Source of the DNA: Acidimicrobiia bacterium
GTDB lineage: Bacteria; Actinomycetota; Acidimicrobiia; Acidimicrobiales; SKKL01
Reading direction: 5' to 3'
Length of the DNA: 49,512 nucleotides
NCBI GenBank assembly: GCA_016649895.1
Contig: JAENWR010000014.1
Span: forward strand, 1-49,512
Every line of letters begins with the position of its first letter. Position 1 is the stretch's first letter. A program made the position numbers and the translations under genes. The notes below the pieces were generated by a model. That model was not told the origin of the DNA. It worked only from the letters and a program-made list of their open reading frames with translations, and made no database searches. Positions 24,822-33,898 of the stretch are shown here, piece after piece.

Positions 24822-27800
24822 CTATCCGTCGTCGCTGACCACCACGGTTGCGCTGGCCGAACGTCCGAACACCTCGGGGCTGTAGAGCTCCTCGGCCCGG
24901 GCCGGGGGAGTGACGAACGTGCCGGGGGTGGTGGCCCGCGCCACGTAGGAGTACTCGTAGGTGCCGGCCGGCAGGTAGGCGGCGAACGCCTCGGCCCGGT
25001 CGTCGCGCTGGTTCTGGTGGTCGAACCACGTGCCCCACCCCCAGGTGCGCAGCGGCACCGGCGGGCCGTCGCCACCATCGTCGCCCTCGGCCGGCGGCTC
25101 GTCGATGGCGGTGGCCAGGGTGGGGTTGAGGATCTCGAAGCCGGCCGGGGTGGGGTCGATGAGCGCCATGTTGGTGCGCCGCGAGTCGGCCACCATCGTG
25201 AGGTTCACCCGCACGTTGGCGCCGGCGCGCACCACCCACGTGCCGTCGTCGCGCTGCTGCACGTCGTCGGGATCGTCGACCGCCTCGTAGGTGCGGTCGA
25301 CGACGAACCCCGCGTCGCGTGCGTCGACGGTGAGGTCGTCGGGTGCGTAGCGCAGGCCGAACCGGTAGTAGAGGCGTCCGGGCCCGTCCTTGGCGAGGAC
25401 CAGCGTTGGGTCGACTCGACCGAGCAGCTCGGCCATCGGCACCCGGGTGTTGGTCGAGTCGATCGAGCGGCCCCGATGGGGCGACTCGGCGGCGTAGAGG
25501 TCGCCGAGCCACACCCGGGCGACGAAGTCGGGGGTCGTGCTCTCGTAGGCGTCGAAGTACGACTTGAGTGCCAGCAGGATGAACGAGTTCTCCTGCACGT
25601 TGCCCCACGAACCCTTGCGCTGGTTGCCGATGAGGCCGGTGACCACCTTGGGGATGAGGTCGGACTGCGGGCGCATGCGGATGAGGGCGTCGAGCACGAT
25701 GCCGTCGGTGCGGCGGTCGGAGGCGAGGACGAGGTGGGCGTCCTCGCCGTAGTCGGTGGTGAAGGTGGCGGCGGCTGGGGTCTCGGTGACCCGGTTGTCG
25801 ATCTCGGTCCCGATAGCGGCGGCAGGTCCCTCGCTCACCACCGGCCACAGCCACGCCAGCGCGTCGACGCGGAGGATGTCGGCGTGGCGTTCGTAGAGGG
25901 CGTCGGCCCCGGCGGTGTCTCGATCGCCCGACACGAACCGTACGTGGAGGGCGTAGGCGCCGAGGGTGGCCTTCACCTCGTCGGGCCAGACGGATGGGAT
26001 CTTCGCGTCGATGTCCATCAGGTAGGCCATCGCCAGGCTGAGCACGCCCTCGTCGACCGCGTAGCCAGCGTCGCGGGCGGCGACGAGGGCATGGGTGGCC
26101 TGGATGGTGCGGTAGGGGTCCGACTCGATGCCGGCGCGCCACGTGCCGAACCCGCCGTCGCCGCTCTGGAGGCGCTCGATGCCGGCGATGTCGTCGGCCA
26201 CGGCGGCGTCGAGCGTGGCCCGGTCGGGCGCTCCCTCGACGGCGAACGCGCCGAGCACATCGCGCAGCGCCACCACCGCCAGCACACGCGACGCTCGGGC
26301 GTCGACGTGGTCGAACCGGTACTCGGTGAGGTCGATGACGGCGTCGGTCAGGGTCTGCAGCGACGTCGACGATGTGGTGACGTCGAGGCTGCCGAACTGG
26401 GCGATGACGCCTTCGGGGGTGAGCACGGTCTGGGCGATGCCGCCGTCGTCGATGACGCCGTAGGTGGCGAACGCTTCGGCCGTGGTCGGCGTGTAGACCG
26501 GCAGCGAGATGGTGGTGGCGTCGGTGTGGTCGCCGGCCACCACGGTGGCGCGCAGGCGGGCGGTACCGACATCGTCGGCGGCAGCGGGGAACCGCACCTC
26601 GACGCGATCGTTGGCGGGCACCTCCACCTGCACGCCGGCGGCGCCGGTGAGGGTGAGGTTGGTGGCCTCGACCACGACGTCGGCGACGATGGCCTCGTCG
26701 GTCTGGTTCTGCACCACGATCGGCAGCTCGAACGTGTCGCCGAAGTTGAGGAAGCGGGGCGCCGACGGCCGGGCCTGCACCGGGAGGCGGGCGGTGATGT
26801 TCGACTCGCCGGTGCCGAACTGGGCATCGCCCGCGGCGGCGGTGACCATCACCCGGTAGCGCGTGAGGTTGTCGGGCAGCGGCACGTCGACGCTGGCGCG
26901 GCCCTGGGCGTCGGTGGTCACCTCGGGGGCGAACACCGCGACGGCGTCGAAGTTCGAGCGCACCTCGATGACCGGTTGGGCGGTGGCCTGCGGTACGGCG
27001 TTGCGGGCGGTGCCGTCCATGTCGGCCATTTCGGCCGTGGCGGCCTCCAACGAGTCGGTGGCGAAGCCCCCACCGCTGTCGTCGGGGCTGGCGAACGCAG
27101 CCTCGTCGCCTTCCGTGGCCGAGGGATCGGCGGGCCGCGAGATCAGGATCGAGCTGCGGCTCCACATCGGGGTGAGGTAGCTCGGGAACGGCTCGTACAT
27201 CGACGCAAGAGGGTCGGCCAGCTCGTAGCCGGTGAGCGACAGGACGGCTTCGTCGACCACCACCACCGACAGCTCGGCACCGCTGACGGGGGCTCCGCTG
27301 GCGTCGGTGACGACGACGTCGACTGCGGTGTCGTCGCCCGGCGTCAGCTCGGGATCGCGGGGCGTCACGTCGACGTCGAGGGTGCGGCCGGCGGGCGGGA
27401 TGTCGAGGGGGAGCGTGCCGACGGCGAACGCCGGTCGGGGCGAGTCGCTGTCGTCGCGCGGTGTGGTGCCCACGACCTCGACGAGGAGGTCGAGGCCGGG
27501 GACCATGGCGTCGGTGATGGCCACCTCGACCACGGCGCTGCCGTCCCTCACCTCGAACACCTGGGTCGACGCGATGCCGTTGCGGTTCACGGTGAGCAGG
27601 CCCGAGCCCTCGCTGAACGGTGCCTGCACGAGCACGCGGGCGGTGTCGCCACCGGCGTAGGTCTCGGCGTCGGGCACCAGCGTGAGCTCCTCCTGGGCGA
27701 CGCCGCGGTTTGGCACGTCGTTGCGGGCGCCCGACACCCAGCGGGTGATCTCGGTGCGGTTGGAACCGCCAGCCTCATCCGCGACGAGGGCGGTGACGCG

Positions 27801-30800
27801 GTAGCGGCCGCCGGTGGGCGGCGTGAGCGCGCACTCAACCGGCTCGACGGCCGAGGTGATCTCGCACGTCAGGATGTCGACACCCTCCTCGACCCACTCG
27901 CCGTTCACTTCGCGCCACTCGAGGCGCTCCATGGTGACCTCGATGGCCTGGCCGGGGACGACCTCCCCGTCGATGTCGGTGACGATGGCTTCGACGGTGA
28001 GCGGCTGGCCGGAGTCGACGAACGTGTCCTCGCTGCGCAGCCCCACGTAGTTGGTCCCGGCGTGCACGAGGATCTCGGTGGTGTCGGCCAGCTGCTGGCG
28101 GTTCACGTCGGTGATCGCGGCGTTGGCCGAGACGACCACCGGTTCGCCGTCGGGAGATCCGTCGAAGTCCATCCGCAGGAAGTGCTCACCCGCCGCGTCG
28201 GTGCGGCCCTCGAAGGTCTTCACGTCCTCCTCGGCCGGGGGGAAGCAGCACGGGCCGATGTCGCTGTCGAACATGCCGTGGCCCACCGACTCGAACCACC
28301 ACGGCGTCCAGATGCCGAAGTCGAAGCGATCCCATCCGGGAGGGGAGTAGGTGCCGGGGCGGGTGGTGACCGTCCAGGTGACCGGCGCGTCGGGCAGTGC
28401 CCCGCCGGCGAAGTACTCGGCCGTCACCGCCATGGTCGCTGGATCGGTGACGAGGTAGGGCCCGGAGCTCTCGGCGCGGGTGCGCACCTCGAACTCGGGT
28501 CGACGGAACTCGGCCAGGGTCAGCTGGTGGTGCATCGAGGTGTGGTCGAGGCCGCTGACGCCGACGACCTGCATGTCGACCCCGCCCGCACCCAGGCTGG
28601 CGTCGGCCGGGATCTCGACGGCGAGGTCGAAACCTCCGGCGGCGTTCAGCGGTGCCTCTCCGGTGGCCATCGCGTTGCCGAAGGCGTCCATCGCCGTCCA
28701 CGCCACGGTGGCGCCGTCGCCGATGCGCGTGAGCTGGGCGTCGCCCGAGAGGGTGAGGCGGCGCACCCATCCCTTCAGGTGGGCGGTCTCGCCGGGCTGG
28801 TAGAGGCCGCGGTCGTCGCTGACGTGCCAGCGGGCGATGTCGGTACGTGGGCCGCCCTGCATGTAGCGCAGCTCGCCGCCGCCGAGGATCGAGTTCTGTC
28901 CGTCATGGGTGGCAAGGAGGTGGGTGAGCTGTCCCGCGGTGGTGGCGGTGGCGAGACCGTCGCCGTCGGTGGTGACGGTGTCGCCTCCGACCTGCACGTC
29001 GACACCGCCGATGGGCGAGCCGTCGGTGAGGTCGGTGGCCCACACCACGAGCTCGCTCTGGTCGTAGATGGCGTCGAGCCCGATGGTGGTGCTCTGCACC
29101 CACACCAGGATCGGCTGGTTCTCCCACCGGTTGTCGTCGGTGCGGCGGAACCCGTCGGGCGGCTCGACGGCCACCAGCACGTGGCCGCCGCCGTCGATCT
29201 CGGGCAGCGCGATGGCGGTCTCGCCGAGCACGCCGGCGTCGGGTTCGGTGTCGATGTGGTCGTCGCGCTGCGCCTCCCATGGGAGGTCGTCGACGCTCTC
29301 ACGGTCCCAGCGGTCGAGGAGCTCGACGTAGTCGTCGAAGTCGTCGGGCCCCACCGCGAACGTGCGAACTCGCAGCTGGTCGTGGTTGATCGACGAGACG
29401 AGCAGCGACGGCGAGGCGCTGAACGGGTCCACCGTGACCAGCTGGTACTCGATCCAGCGGAGGGCCGGGCGGGCATCGCCCACCTCGAACGTGGCGGTCT
29501 GGTCGTCGCCGAGCGGCTGGCCGAAGATGTCGCGCAGGTCGGCCGGGAGGGTGACCTCGTAGGTGGTCTGGGCCGTGGTGATGCCGCGGACGACGATGCG
29601 GGTACCGTCGGCGCGGATCGCCGCGCCGGGCAGCTCGGGCGAGATCTCGATGGCGGCGGGATCGAAGGTGTCTGGGTCGATCCTCGTGCTCATCTCGATG
29701 ATGAGGTCGAGCCCGGGCTGGCAGGTGCTGCCCCAACCGCACTCGGTGCCAGCGACCTCGAACGCCGGGTAGGTGCGGCCGTCGAACGACTGGGCCGCTT
29801 CGGTGGTGCTCGGGCCCTCGGAAGAGGCCATGCCCTCGGCGAAGGTCAGCTCGACCCGGGTGTCGGGCGGGAGCGGTTCGGTGGGACGGATGGCCACCCA
29901 GCGGCCGTCGAGCACCTGCTCGGATGCCTGGCGGGCTTCGTCGTCGGCATCGATCTCGTCGGGCGTGGCCACCCGCATGTCGACGGGGTCGCCGTCGACG
30001 GTGACGGTGAGCGCGTCGAGCACCGCTGCAGCGTCGACGATCTGGTCGAAGGTGGCGACGAGGACCGGTACCAGCGGCATCTGGTCGCCGAGGGGGTCGA
30101 CCGAGAGGACCTTCACCGGAGGCGTCTGGAACTCCCAGCTGACGGCGGCGGCGAGCTCGCCGCCGCTCTGCGATGTCGTGCCCGCCGGGATCTCTACCCG
30201 GTAGCTCGTGGCCATGGGCAGGCGATCGATGACGCCCGACTCGTGCTCGAAGCGGAGGGTGCGGGTACCGATCCAGCGCCAGCGACCGGGCAGCTCGGGG
30301 GTGACGGAGACGGGCACGTCGGCGGCGTCGAGCTGGTCGAGGGTGCCGAGCGGGACCATGGGCTGGTTGAAGGTGACGCTGACGAACGGTGCGATGTCGA
30401 CGTCGCCCTCCGGCTGGAACCGCAGCACCTCGAGCGGGCCGCTGGGTACGTCGGGCGGAGGTGCGTCGCCGGTGGCGCCGATGGGCTGGTCGATGGTGCG
30501 GCCGACGATCGGCGGCGGGCGGGTCTCGGTCGGGCGGTTGAACTCCTGGCGATCGGCCGAGTCGTCGGGCAGCTCGGGCAACCTCGAGGTGATCTCGTCG
30601 ATGCGCGACTCGTCGAGCGGGTCGCCGCCGACGACCCTGACGGGATCGGGTTCGGCCGCGGTGGGTTGGCCGGTGCTCAGCCGCACGTCGAACGCCCCAC
30701 TGCTGACCCGTCGGGCGAAGTCGTCGCCTGGCCCGCTGTTGTCATCGTCGCCTCCGTCGCCGGTGCACTGCGTGGCCACCAGCGCCACGACCACCACGAC

Positions 30801-30842
30801 GGCGACCAGCACGGCCACCACCCGCCCACGGCTTGCATGCAT
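24822..30842 (-). CDS. Bacterial alpha-2-macroglobulin-like protein lacking the thioester motif
   Basis: A 2006-residue exported protein. ATG 30842 is preceded by GGGAGG. The N-terminal hydrophobic segment (RVVAVLVAVVVVVALVATQC) is a membrane anchor or atypical lipobox (Gln, not Gly/Ala, before Cys). Ig-like macroglobulin domains follow (VTFNQPMVPLGTLD near residue 155), an MG2-type segment (DDRGLYQPGETAHLKGW near 680), the A2M domain (TDAQGRASVDVPLPDNLTRY near 1305), an alpha/alpha toroid (about 1480-1740) and a C-terminal receptor-binding-like domain. At the place of the CxEQ thioester the sequence reads TEYRFDHVDARASR, so Cys, Glu and Gln are all replaced. It resembles YfaS/MagD-type macroglobulins, thought to trap proteases non-covalently at the cell surface. 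No penicillin-binding protein gene is adjacent. Confidence 0.9.
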   Translation of the reverse strand: MHASRGRVVAVLVAVVVVVALVATQCTGDGGDDDNSGPGDDFARRVSSGAFDVRLSTGQPTAAEPDPVRVVGGDPLDESRIDEITSRLPELPDDSADRQEFNRPTETRPPPIVGRTIDQPIGATGDAPPPDVPSGPLEVLRFQPEGDVDIAPFVSVTFNQPMVPLGTLDQLDAADVPVSVTPELPGRWRWIGTRTLRFEHESGVIDRLPMATSYRVEIPAGTTSQSGGELAAAVSWEFQTPPVKVLSVDPLGDQMPLVPVLVATFDQIVDAAAVLDALTVTVDGDPVDMRVATPDEIDADDEARQASEQVLDGRWVAIRPTEPLPPDTRVELTFAEGMASSEGPSTTEAAQSFDGRTYPAFEVAGTECGWGSTCQPGLDLIIEMSTRIDPDTFDPAAIEISPELPGAAIRADGTRIVVRGITTAQTTYEVTLPADLRDIFGQPLGDDQTATFEVGDARPALRWIEYQLVTVDPFSASPSLLVSSINHDQLRVRTFAVGPDDFDDYVELLDRWDRESVDDLPWEAQRDDHIDTEPDAGVLGETAIALPEIDGGGHVLVAVEPPDGFRRTDDNRWENQPILVWVQSTTIGLDAIYDQSELVVWATDLTDGSPIGGVDVQVGGDTVTTDGDGLATATTAGQLTHLLATHDGQNSILGGGELRYMQGGPRTDIARWHVSDDRGLYQPGETAHLKGWVRRLTLSGDAQLTRIGDGATVAWTAMDAFGNAMATGEAPLNAAGGFDLAVEIPADASLGAGGVDMQVVGVSGLDHTSMHHQLTLAEFRRPEFEVRTRAESSGPYLVTDPATMAVTAEYFAGGALPDAPVTWTVTTRPGTYSPPGWDRFDFGIWTPWWFESVGHGMFDSDIGPCCFPPAEEDVKTFEGRTDAAGEHFLRMDFDGSPDGEPVVVSANAAITDVNRQQLADTTEILVHAGTNYVGLRSEDTFVDSGQPLTVEAIVTDIDGEVVPGQAIEVTMERLEWREVNGEWVEEGVDILTCEITSAVEPVECALTPPTGGRYRVTALVADEAGGSNRTEITRWVSGARNDVPNRGVAQEELTLVPDAETYAGGDTARVLVQAPFSEGSGLLTVNRNGIASTQVFEVRDGSAVVEVAITDAMVPGLDLLVEVVGTTPRDDSDSPRPAFAVGTLPLDIPPAGRTLDVDVTPRDPELTPGDDTAVDVVVTDASGAPVSGAELSVVVVDEAVLSLTGYELADPLASMYEPFPSYLTPMWSRSSILISRPADPSATEGDEAAFASPDDSGGGFATDSLEAATAEMADMDGTARNAVPQATAQPVIEVRSNFDAVAVFAPEVTTDAQGRASVDVPLPDNLTRYRVMVTAAAGDAQFGTGESNITARLPVQARPSAPRFLNFGDTFELPIVVQNQTDEAIVADVVVEATNLTLTGAAGVQVEVPANDRVEVRFPAAADDVGTARLRATVVAGDHTDATTISLPVYTPTTAEAFATYGVIDDGGIAQTVLTPEGVIAQFGSLDVTTSSTSLQTLTDAVIDLTEYRFDHVDARASRVLAVVALRDVLGAFAVEGAPDRATLDAAVADDIAGIERLQSGDGGFGTWRAGIESDPYRTIQATHALVAARDAGYAVDEGVLSLAMAYLMDIDAKIPSVWPDEVKATLGAYALHVRFVSGDRDTAGADALYERHADILRVDALAWLWPVVSEGPAAAIGTEIDNRVTETPAAATFTTDYGEDAHLVLASDRRTDGIVLDALIRMRPQSDLIPKVVTGLIGNQRKGSWGNVQENSFILLALKSYFDAYESTTPDFVARVWLGDLYAAESPHRGRSIDSTNTRVPMAELLGRVDPTLVLAKDGPGRLYYRFGLRYAPDDLTVDARDAGFVVDRTYEAVDDPDDVQQRDDGTWVVRAGANVRVNLTMVADSRRTNMALIDPTPAGFEILNPTLATAIDEPPAEGDDGGDGPPVPLRTWGWGTWFDHQNQRDDRAEAFAAYLPAGTYEYSYVARATTPGTFVTPPARAEELYSPEVFGRSASATVVVSDDG

Positions 30843-30909
30843 GTGTTCGCCCTCCCACGTCAGGTTCCCACCTCAGACGCTCGACGTCATCGATTGGTTC
30901 CCGCGCCGG

Positions 30910-31431
30910 TCAGGTCAAGGATTGGATGGCGCTCACAGTCGTCACCAGCGCCGCCATGGCACCCATGGTGAGGAAGGCGTTGGAGCGAAGGGTGCGGTGC
31001 AGATCGACCCGTACGCCTGCGATCTCGGTGAGGAGACGAGCCTCGACCGTGTTGATCTGGCCGGTGAGGCGGTGGTCGAGTGCCTCGATCTGGCCACCGA
31101 CGCGGTGGTCGAGTGCCTCGATCTGGCCACCGACGCGGTGGTCGAGTGCCTCGATCTGGCCGGTGAGGCGGTGGTCGAGCGCGTCCATCCGTCCCGTGAG
31201 CGTGGCGTCGAGCGCGTCCATCCGTCCCGTGAGCGTGGCGTCGAGTGCGTCCATCCGTCCCGTGAGCGTGGCGTCGGTGAGTGCGCCCCGTCGGTCGAGG
31301 TCGTCCTTGGTGGCGACCTGCGCCCAACCGACTGGTGGAAGGTGCTCCATCAGTGTGCTCGCTTTGTCGGCCCCGAGGATCTCCTCGAGGATCTGGTGCA
31401 GCTCATGTCGGGCCTGCTCGGTGATCGCCAT
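30910..31431 (-). CDS. Coiled-coil repeat protein with C-terminal membrane anchor (paralogue of 42928-43341)
   Basis: A 173-residue protein starting MAITEQARHELHQILEEI. Residues 1-48 form a conserved head ending MEHLPPVGWAQVATKDD. The middle contains seven 11-residue repeats of the type LTGRMDALDAT or VGGQIEALDHR, a hendecad coiled coil encoded by 33-bp DNA repeats. The C-terminus (TLRSNAFLTMGAMAALVTTV) is one membrane segment. GGAGCTCCACC precedes ATG 31431. The architecture recalls Bdr or MCUR1-like proteins, but sequence identity cannot be judged. The paralogue 12 kb away shares the head, the anchor and the upstream leader. No function is known to me. Confidence 0.82.
   Translation of the reverse strand: MAITEQARHELHQILEEILGADKASTLMEHLPPVGWAQVATKDDLDRRGALTDATLTGRMDALDATLTGRMDALDATLTGRMDALDHRLTGQIEALDHRVGGQIEALDHRVGGQIEALDHRLTGQINTVEARLLTEIAGVRVDLHRTLRSNAFLTMGAMAALVTTVSAIQSLT
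31054..31284. repeat. Seven tandem 33-bp units within the coiled-coil gene
   Basis: Units begin at 31054, 31087, 31120, 31153, 31186, 31219 and 31252. Units 2 and 3 are identical; units 1 and 4 share most bases with them. Units 5-7 form a second near-identical subtype beginning CATCCGTCCCGTGAGCGTGG. Each unit encodes 11 residues in frame. The low divergence suggests recent copy-number change by slippage or recombination. Confidence 0.92.
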
Positions 31432-31480
31432 GGTGGAGCTCCATCGTCGATGTCTCGTCGAGGGAGCAGAAGCTCCGAGC
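31432..31480 (-). promoter_or_regulatory. Conserved 5' leader with hairpin (copy 1)
   Basis: Just before the coiled-coil gene's ATG, the leader carries a GGAGC stem with a 4-base loop (31463-31476) and a TCGTCG/GTGTC-type block. A matching leader with a stem at the same distance precedes the paralogue (43342-43391). The stem bases are kept while the loop differs (AGAA against GGGG on the plus strand), which supports an RNA or protein-binding role. Confidence 0.5.
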
Positions 31481-31574
31481 GCCACAGGATGACGTGGTGG
31501 TGAATCGTAGCCACCGCTGGACAAGTTCGGCATTGAGGACAGCAGGTGTCCTCGGTCCGGCGTCCACTCGTCTC

Positions 31575-31934
31575 ATGACGATCCACGTGCATGCCATCAC
31601 CCTCGACGCCACCGACGCCGCGGCGCTCGCCGGCTTCTGGTCCACGGCGCTCGGCCAGCCGGTCGACCCGGACGCCAGCCCGTTCTTCGCGAGCATCAAC
31701 CTGACCGACGAGTCGCCGGGTGCCCGTCGGTGGATGTTCATCCAGGTGCCCGAGGGCAAGAGGGCCAAGAGCCGGATGCACGTCGACTTCACCGCCGACG
31801 ATCGCGAGGCCGAGGTCGAGCGGCTCGTCGGTCTGGGCGCCACGCGCGTCGCCGACTTCGACGAGCACGGCATCCGGTGGACCACCCTCACCGATCCCGA
31901 GGGCAACGAGTTCGACATCGCGGCCGAGAGCTGA
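31575..31934 (+). CDS. VOC superfamily (glyoxalase-like) protein
   Basis: A 119-residue protein of one VOC domain. It starts MTIHVHAITLDATDAAALAG, with the paired beta-alpha-beta-beta-beta modules: FWSTALGQPVDPDASPFF, KSRMHVDFTADDREAEVERL and a closing WTTLTDPEGNEFDI. Metal ligands of the family usually come from a first-strand His, the MHVDF His and the final Glu, all present here. The usual length is about 120. It lies 22 bp before the hydrolase gene in the same direction, so it is the first gene of a three-gene unit. Substrate unknown. Confidence 0.82.
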   Translation: MTIHVHAITLDATDAAALAGFWSTALGQPVDPDASPFFASINLTDESPGARRWMFIQVPEGKRAKSRMHVDFTADDREAEVERLVGLGATRVADFDEHGIRWTTLTDPEGNEFDIAAES

Positions 31935-31956
31935 CGGCCGTGGCAGGCTGACCGCC

Positions 31957-32787
31957 ATGGGCACGAACACGAACCGGGTCGACAGCAGCGGCGTCTCCAT
32001 CGCCTATGCGGTGCACGGGCCCGACGACGGCCGCCCGGTGCTGCTGCTCCACGGCTTCCCCGACACTGGCCGCCTGTGGCGTCACCAGGTCGGCGCGCTC
32101 GTCGATGCGGGCCACCGGGTGATCGTGCCCGACCAGCGCGGGTTCGGTGCATCCGACAAGCCGGCCGATGTCGATGCCTACAACCTCCTCGTGCTCGCAG
32201 GCGATGCGCTTGCAGTGCTCGACGACGCCGGCGTCGAGCGGGCGGCCGTGGTCGGCCACGACTGGGGCGCACCGGTTGCGTGGGCGCTCGGTGCGATGGC
32301 CGCACCACGGGTCGAGCGCCTCGTCGCCATGTCGGTCGGGCACCCCACCAGCTTCCGCGGTGCCGGCTTCGCCCAGAAGGAGAAGTCCTGGTACCTGCTG
32401 CTGTTCCAGTTCCCCGGCGTGGCCGAGCGTTGGCTGAGCGACGACGGGTGGTCGCGCTTCCGCGAGTGGAGCAGCCACCCCGATGCCGACGCGGTGATCG
32501 CCGACATCGAGGCGAACGGGTCGCTCACGCCAGGCCTCAACTGGTACCGCGCCAACGGAGCGCCCGAGTCGATGCTCGAGGACCCGCCCCAGCTTCCGCC
32601 CATCGAAGCGCCGGTGATGGCGATGTGGTCGACGGGCGACATGGCCCTCACCGAGGAGCAGATGACGGGGTCCGAGGCCTACTGCGCCGGCGGGTTCCGC
32701 TACGAGCGCATCGAGGGTGCCGGCCACTGGATACAGCTCGAACAGCCGGAGGTCGTGAACGGCCTGCTGGTCGACTTCCTTCGCTGA
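31957..32787 (+). CDS. Alpha/beta hydrolase, epoxide hydrolase-like
   Basis: A 276-residue cytoplasmic protein. It has the oxyanion motif LLHGFPDTGRLW, the DQRGFGASDKP strand-turn, the nucleophile elbow VGHDWGAPVAW with Asp as nucleophile, and the catalytic histidine in IEGAGHWIQLEQP. An Asp nucleophile followed by Trp is typical of epoxide hydrolases and haloalkane dehalogenases; the HGFP motif fits the former. A cap domain lies between about residues 125 and 215 (SWYLLLFQFPGVAERWL). Substrate unknown. It is 15 bp before the saccharopine-dehydrogenase-like gene, so the pair is likely co-translated. Confidence 0.9.
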   Translation: MGTNTNRVDSSGVSIAYAVHGPDDGRPVLLLHGFPDTGRLWRHQVGALVDAGHRVIVPDQRGFGASDKPADVDAYNLLVLAGDALAVLDDAGVERAAVVGHDWGAPVAWALGAMAAPRVERLVAMSVGHPTSFRGAGFAQKEKSWYLLLFQFPGVAERWLSDDGWSRFREWSSHPDADAVIADIEANGSLTPGLNWYRANGAPESMLEDPPQLPPIEAPVMAMWSTGDMALTEEQMTGSEAYCAGGFRYERIEGAGHWIQLEQPEVVNGLLVDFLR

Positions 32788-32802
32788 GGTGGTCTCGACC
32801 AA

Positions 32803-33867
32803 ATGATCGTCGTGTTCGGGGCCACGGGCTACACGGGCCGGCTCGTCACCGCTGCGCTCGTCGAGCGCGGCGCTCGACCTACCCTCGCCGGACGGCATGC
32901 CGACGCGCTCGGCACTCTGTCCCGCCACCACGGCGGGCTGCCCACTGCGGTGGCCGACGTGACCGATCCCGCCTCGGTGCAGGCCCTGGTCCGCGCCGGT
33001 GACGTGCTCGTCACCACCGTCGGACCGTTTTCGCTGCACGGCCGGGCGGCCCTCGACGCGGCCGTCGACGCGGGCGCCCACTACGTCGACTCCACCGGTG
33101 AGGCCGGCTTCATCCGCCACGTGGTGCTCGACGGCGGTCCGCGCGCCGAGGCGAGCGGCTCGGCGCTGCTCACCGGGTTCGGTTACGACTACGTGCCCGG
33201 CCACATCGCCGGCCAGCTCGCCCTCGACGCGGCCGGGCCGCAGGCCCGCCAGCTGCGCATCGTCTACTCGGGCCTCGGTGTGGCCATCAGCACCGGCACT
33301 CGGGCGAGCGCGGCGCTGATGATCGCCGACCGCGTGCACCGGCGCGAGGCCAGCCAGATCGTCGAGCGGCCGACCGGGCGCGACGTGGTCGATGGTGCCA
33401 TCCTCACCGGCGGCACCGAGCCGCTTACGGCGGGGCGCCAGTGGCCCCGGGTGTCGGACGTGTCGGTGTGGCTCGAGCTGGGCCGCACGGCGCGCATCGC
33501 TCAGGTGGCGTCGTTCGTGGCGCCGACGCTGATGCGCTTGTCGTGGCTGCGCGACCGGGCCGTGCGGGGCGCCACCCGAGGGGGCCCCTCCGCCGAGGAG
33601 CGGTCGCGGTCGACCACCAGCGTCACTGCCGTCGCGTCGGACGCAGACAGGCGCGAGATCGGCCGGGCCACCGTGACGGGCCCCAACCCCTACGACCTCA
33701 CCGCCATCACCATGGCCGAAGGCGCGCTCGCCCTCGCCGCCGGCCCTCCCCGCGCTGGGGCGCTCGGCCCGCTCGAGCTCTTCGCCCACCTGCCGCTCCC
33801 GCCGACCATGGCGCGGCTCAGCCTGTCCGTCGGCCAGTCGATCACAGCGACTTACCCTTGGACATGA
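32803..33867 (+). CDS. Saccharopine dehydrogenase-like NAD(P)-binding protein
   Basis: A 354-residue protein with an N-terminal Rossmann fold: VVFGATGYTGRLVTAALV, then an acidic-pocket strand and GDVLVTTVGPFSLHGRAALD. The second half resembles the trans-acting enoyl reductase/saccharopine reductase-like family of actinobacteria (HYVDSTGEAGFIRHVV, GFGYDYVPGHIAG). Such proteins reduce lipid or polyketide intermediates or are of unknown substrate. The protein has no membrane segment. It closes the VOC-hydrolase-reductase run and may act with the hydrolase on the same metabolite. Confidence 0.85.
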   Translation: MIVVFGATGYTGRLVTAALVERGARPTLAGRHADALGTLSRHHGGLPTAVADVTDPASVQALVRAGDVLVTTVGPFSLHGRAALDAAVDAGAHYVDSTGEAGFIRHVVLDGGPRAEASGSALLTGFGYDYVPGHIAGQLALDAAGPQARQLRIVYSGLGVAISTGTRASAALMIADRVHRREASQIVERPTGRDVVDGAILTGGTEPLTAGRQWPRVSDVSVWLELGRTARIAQVASFVAPTLMRLSWLRDRAVRGATRGGPSAEERSRSTTSVTAVASDADRREIGRATVTGPNPYDLTAITMAEGALALAAGPPRAGALGPLELFAHLPLPPTMARLSLSVGQSITATYPWT

Positions 33868-33898
33868 GCGTTTCGGTACGTAGGGGGCGTCGGCGACG

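Noticed and set aside
24738-30971. Very long plus-strand open frame opposite the macroglobulin gene
   Set aside because: It is an antisense mirror of a real gene in GC-rich DNA. The minus frame has domain matches, a ribosome site and good codon use; the plus frame has only low-complexity Gly/Val/His/Asp composition.
31054-31284. Regular direct repeats that could be read as a CRISPR array
   Set aside because: Units are contiguous 33-bp copies with no spacers and are in frame, coding for coiled-coil hendecads.
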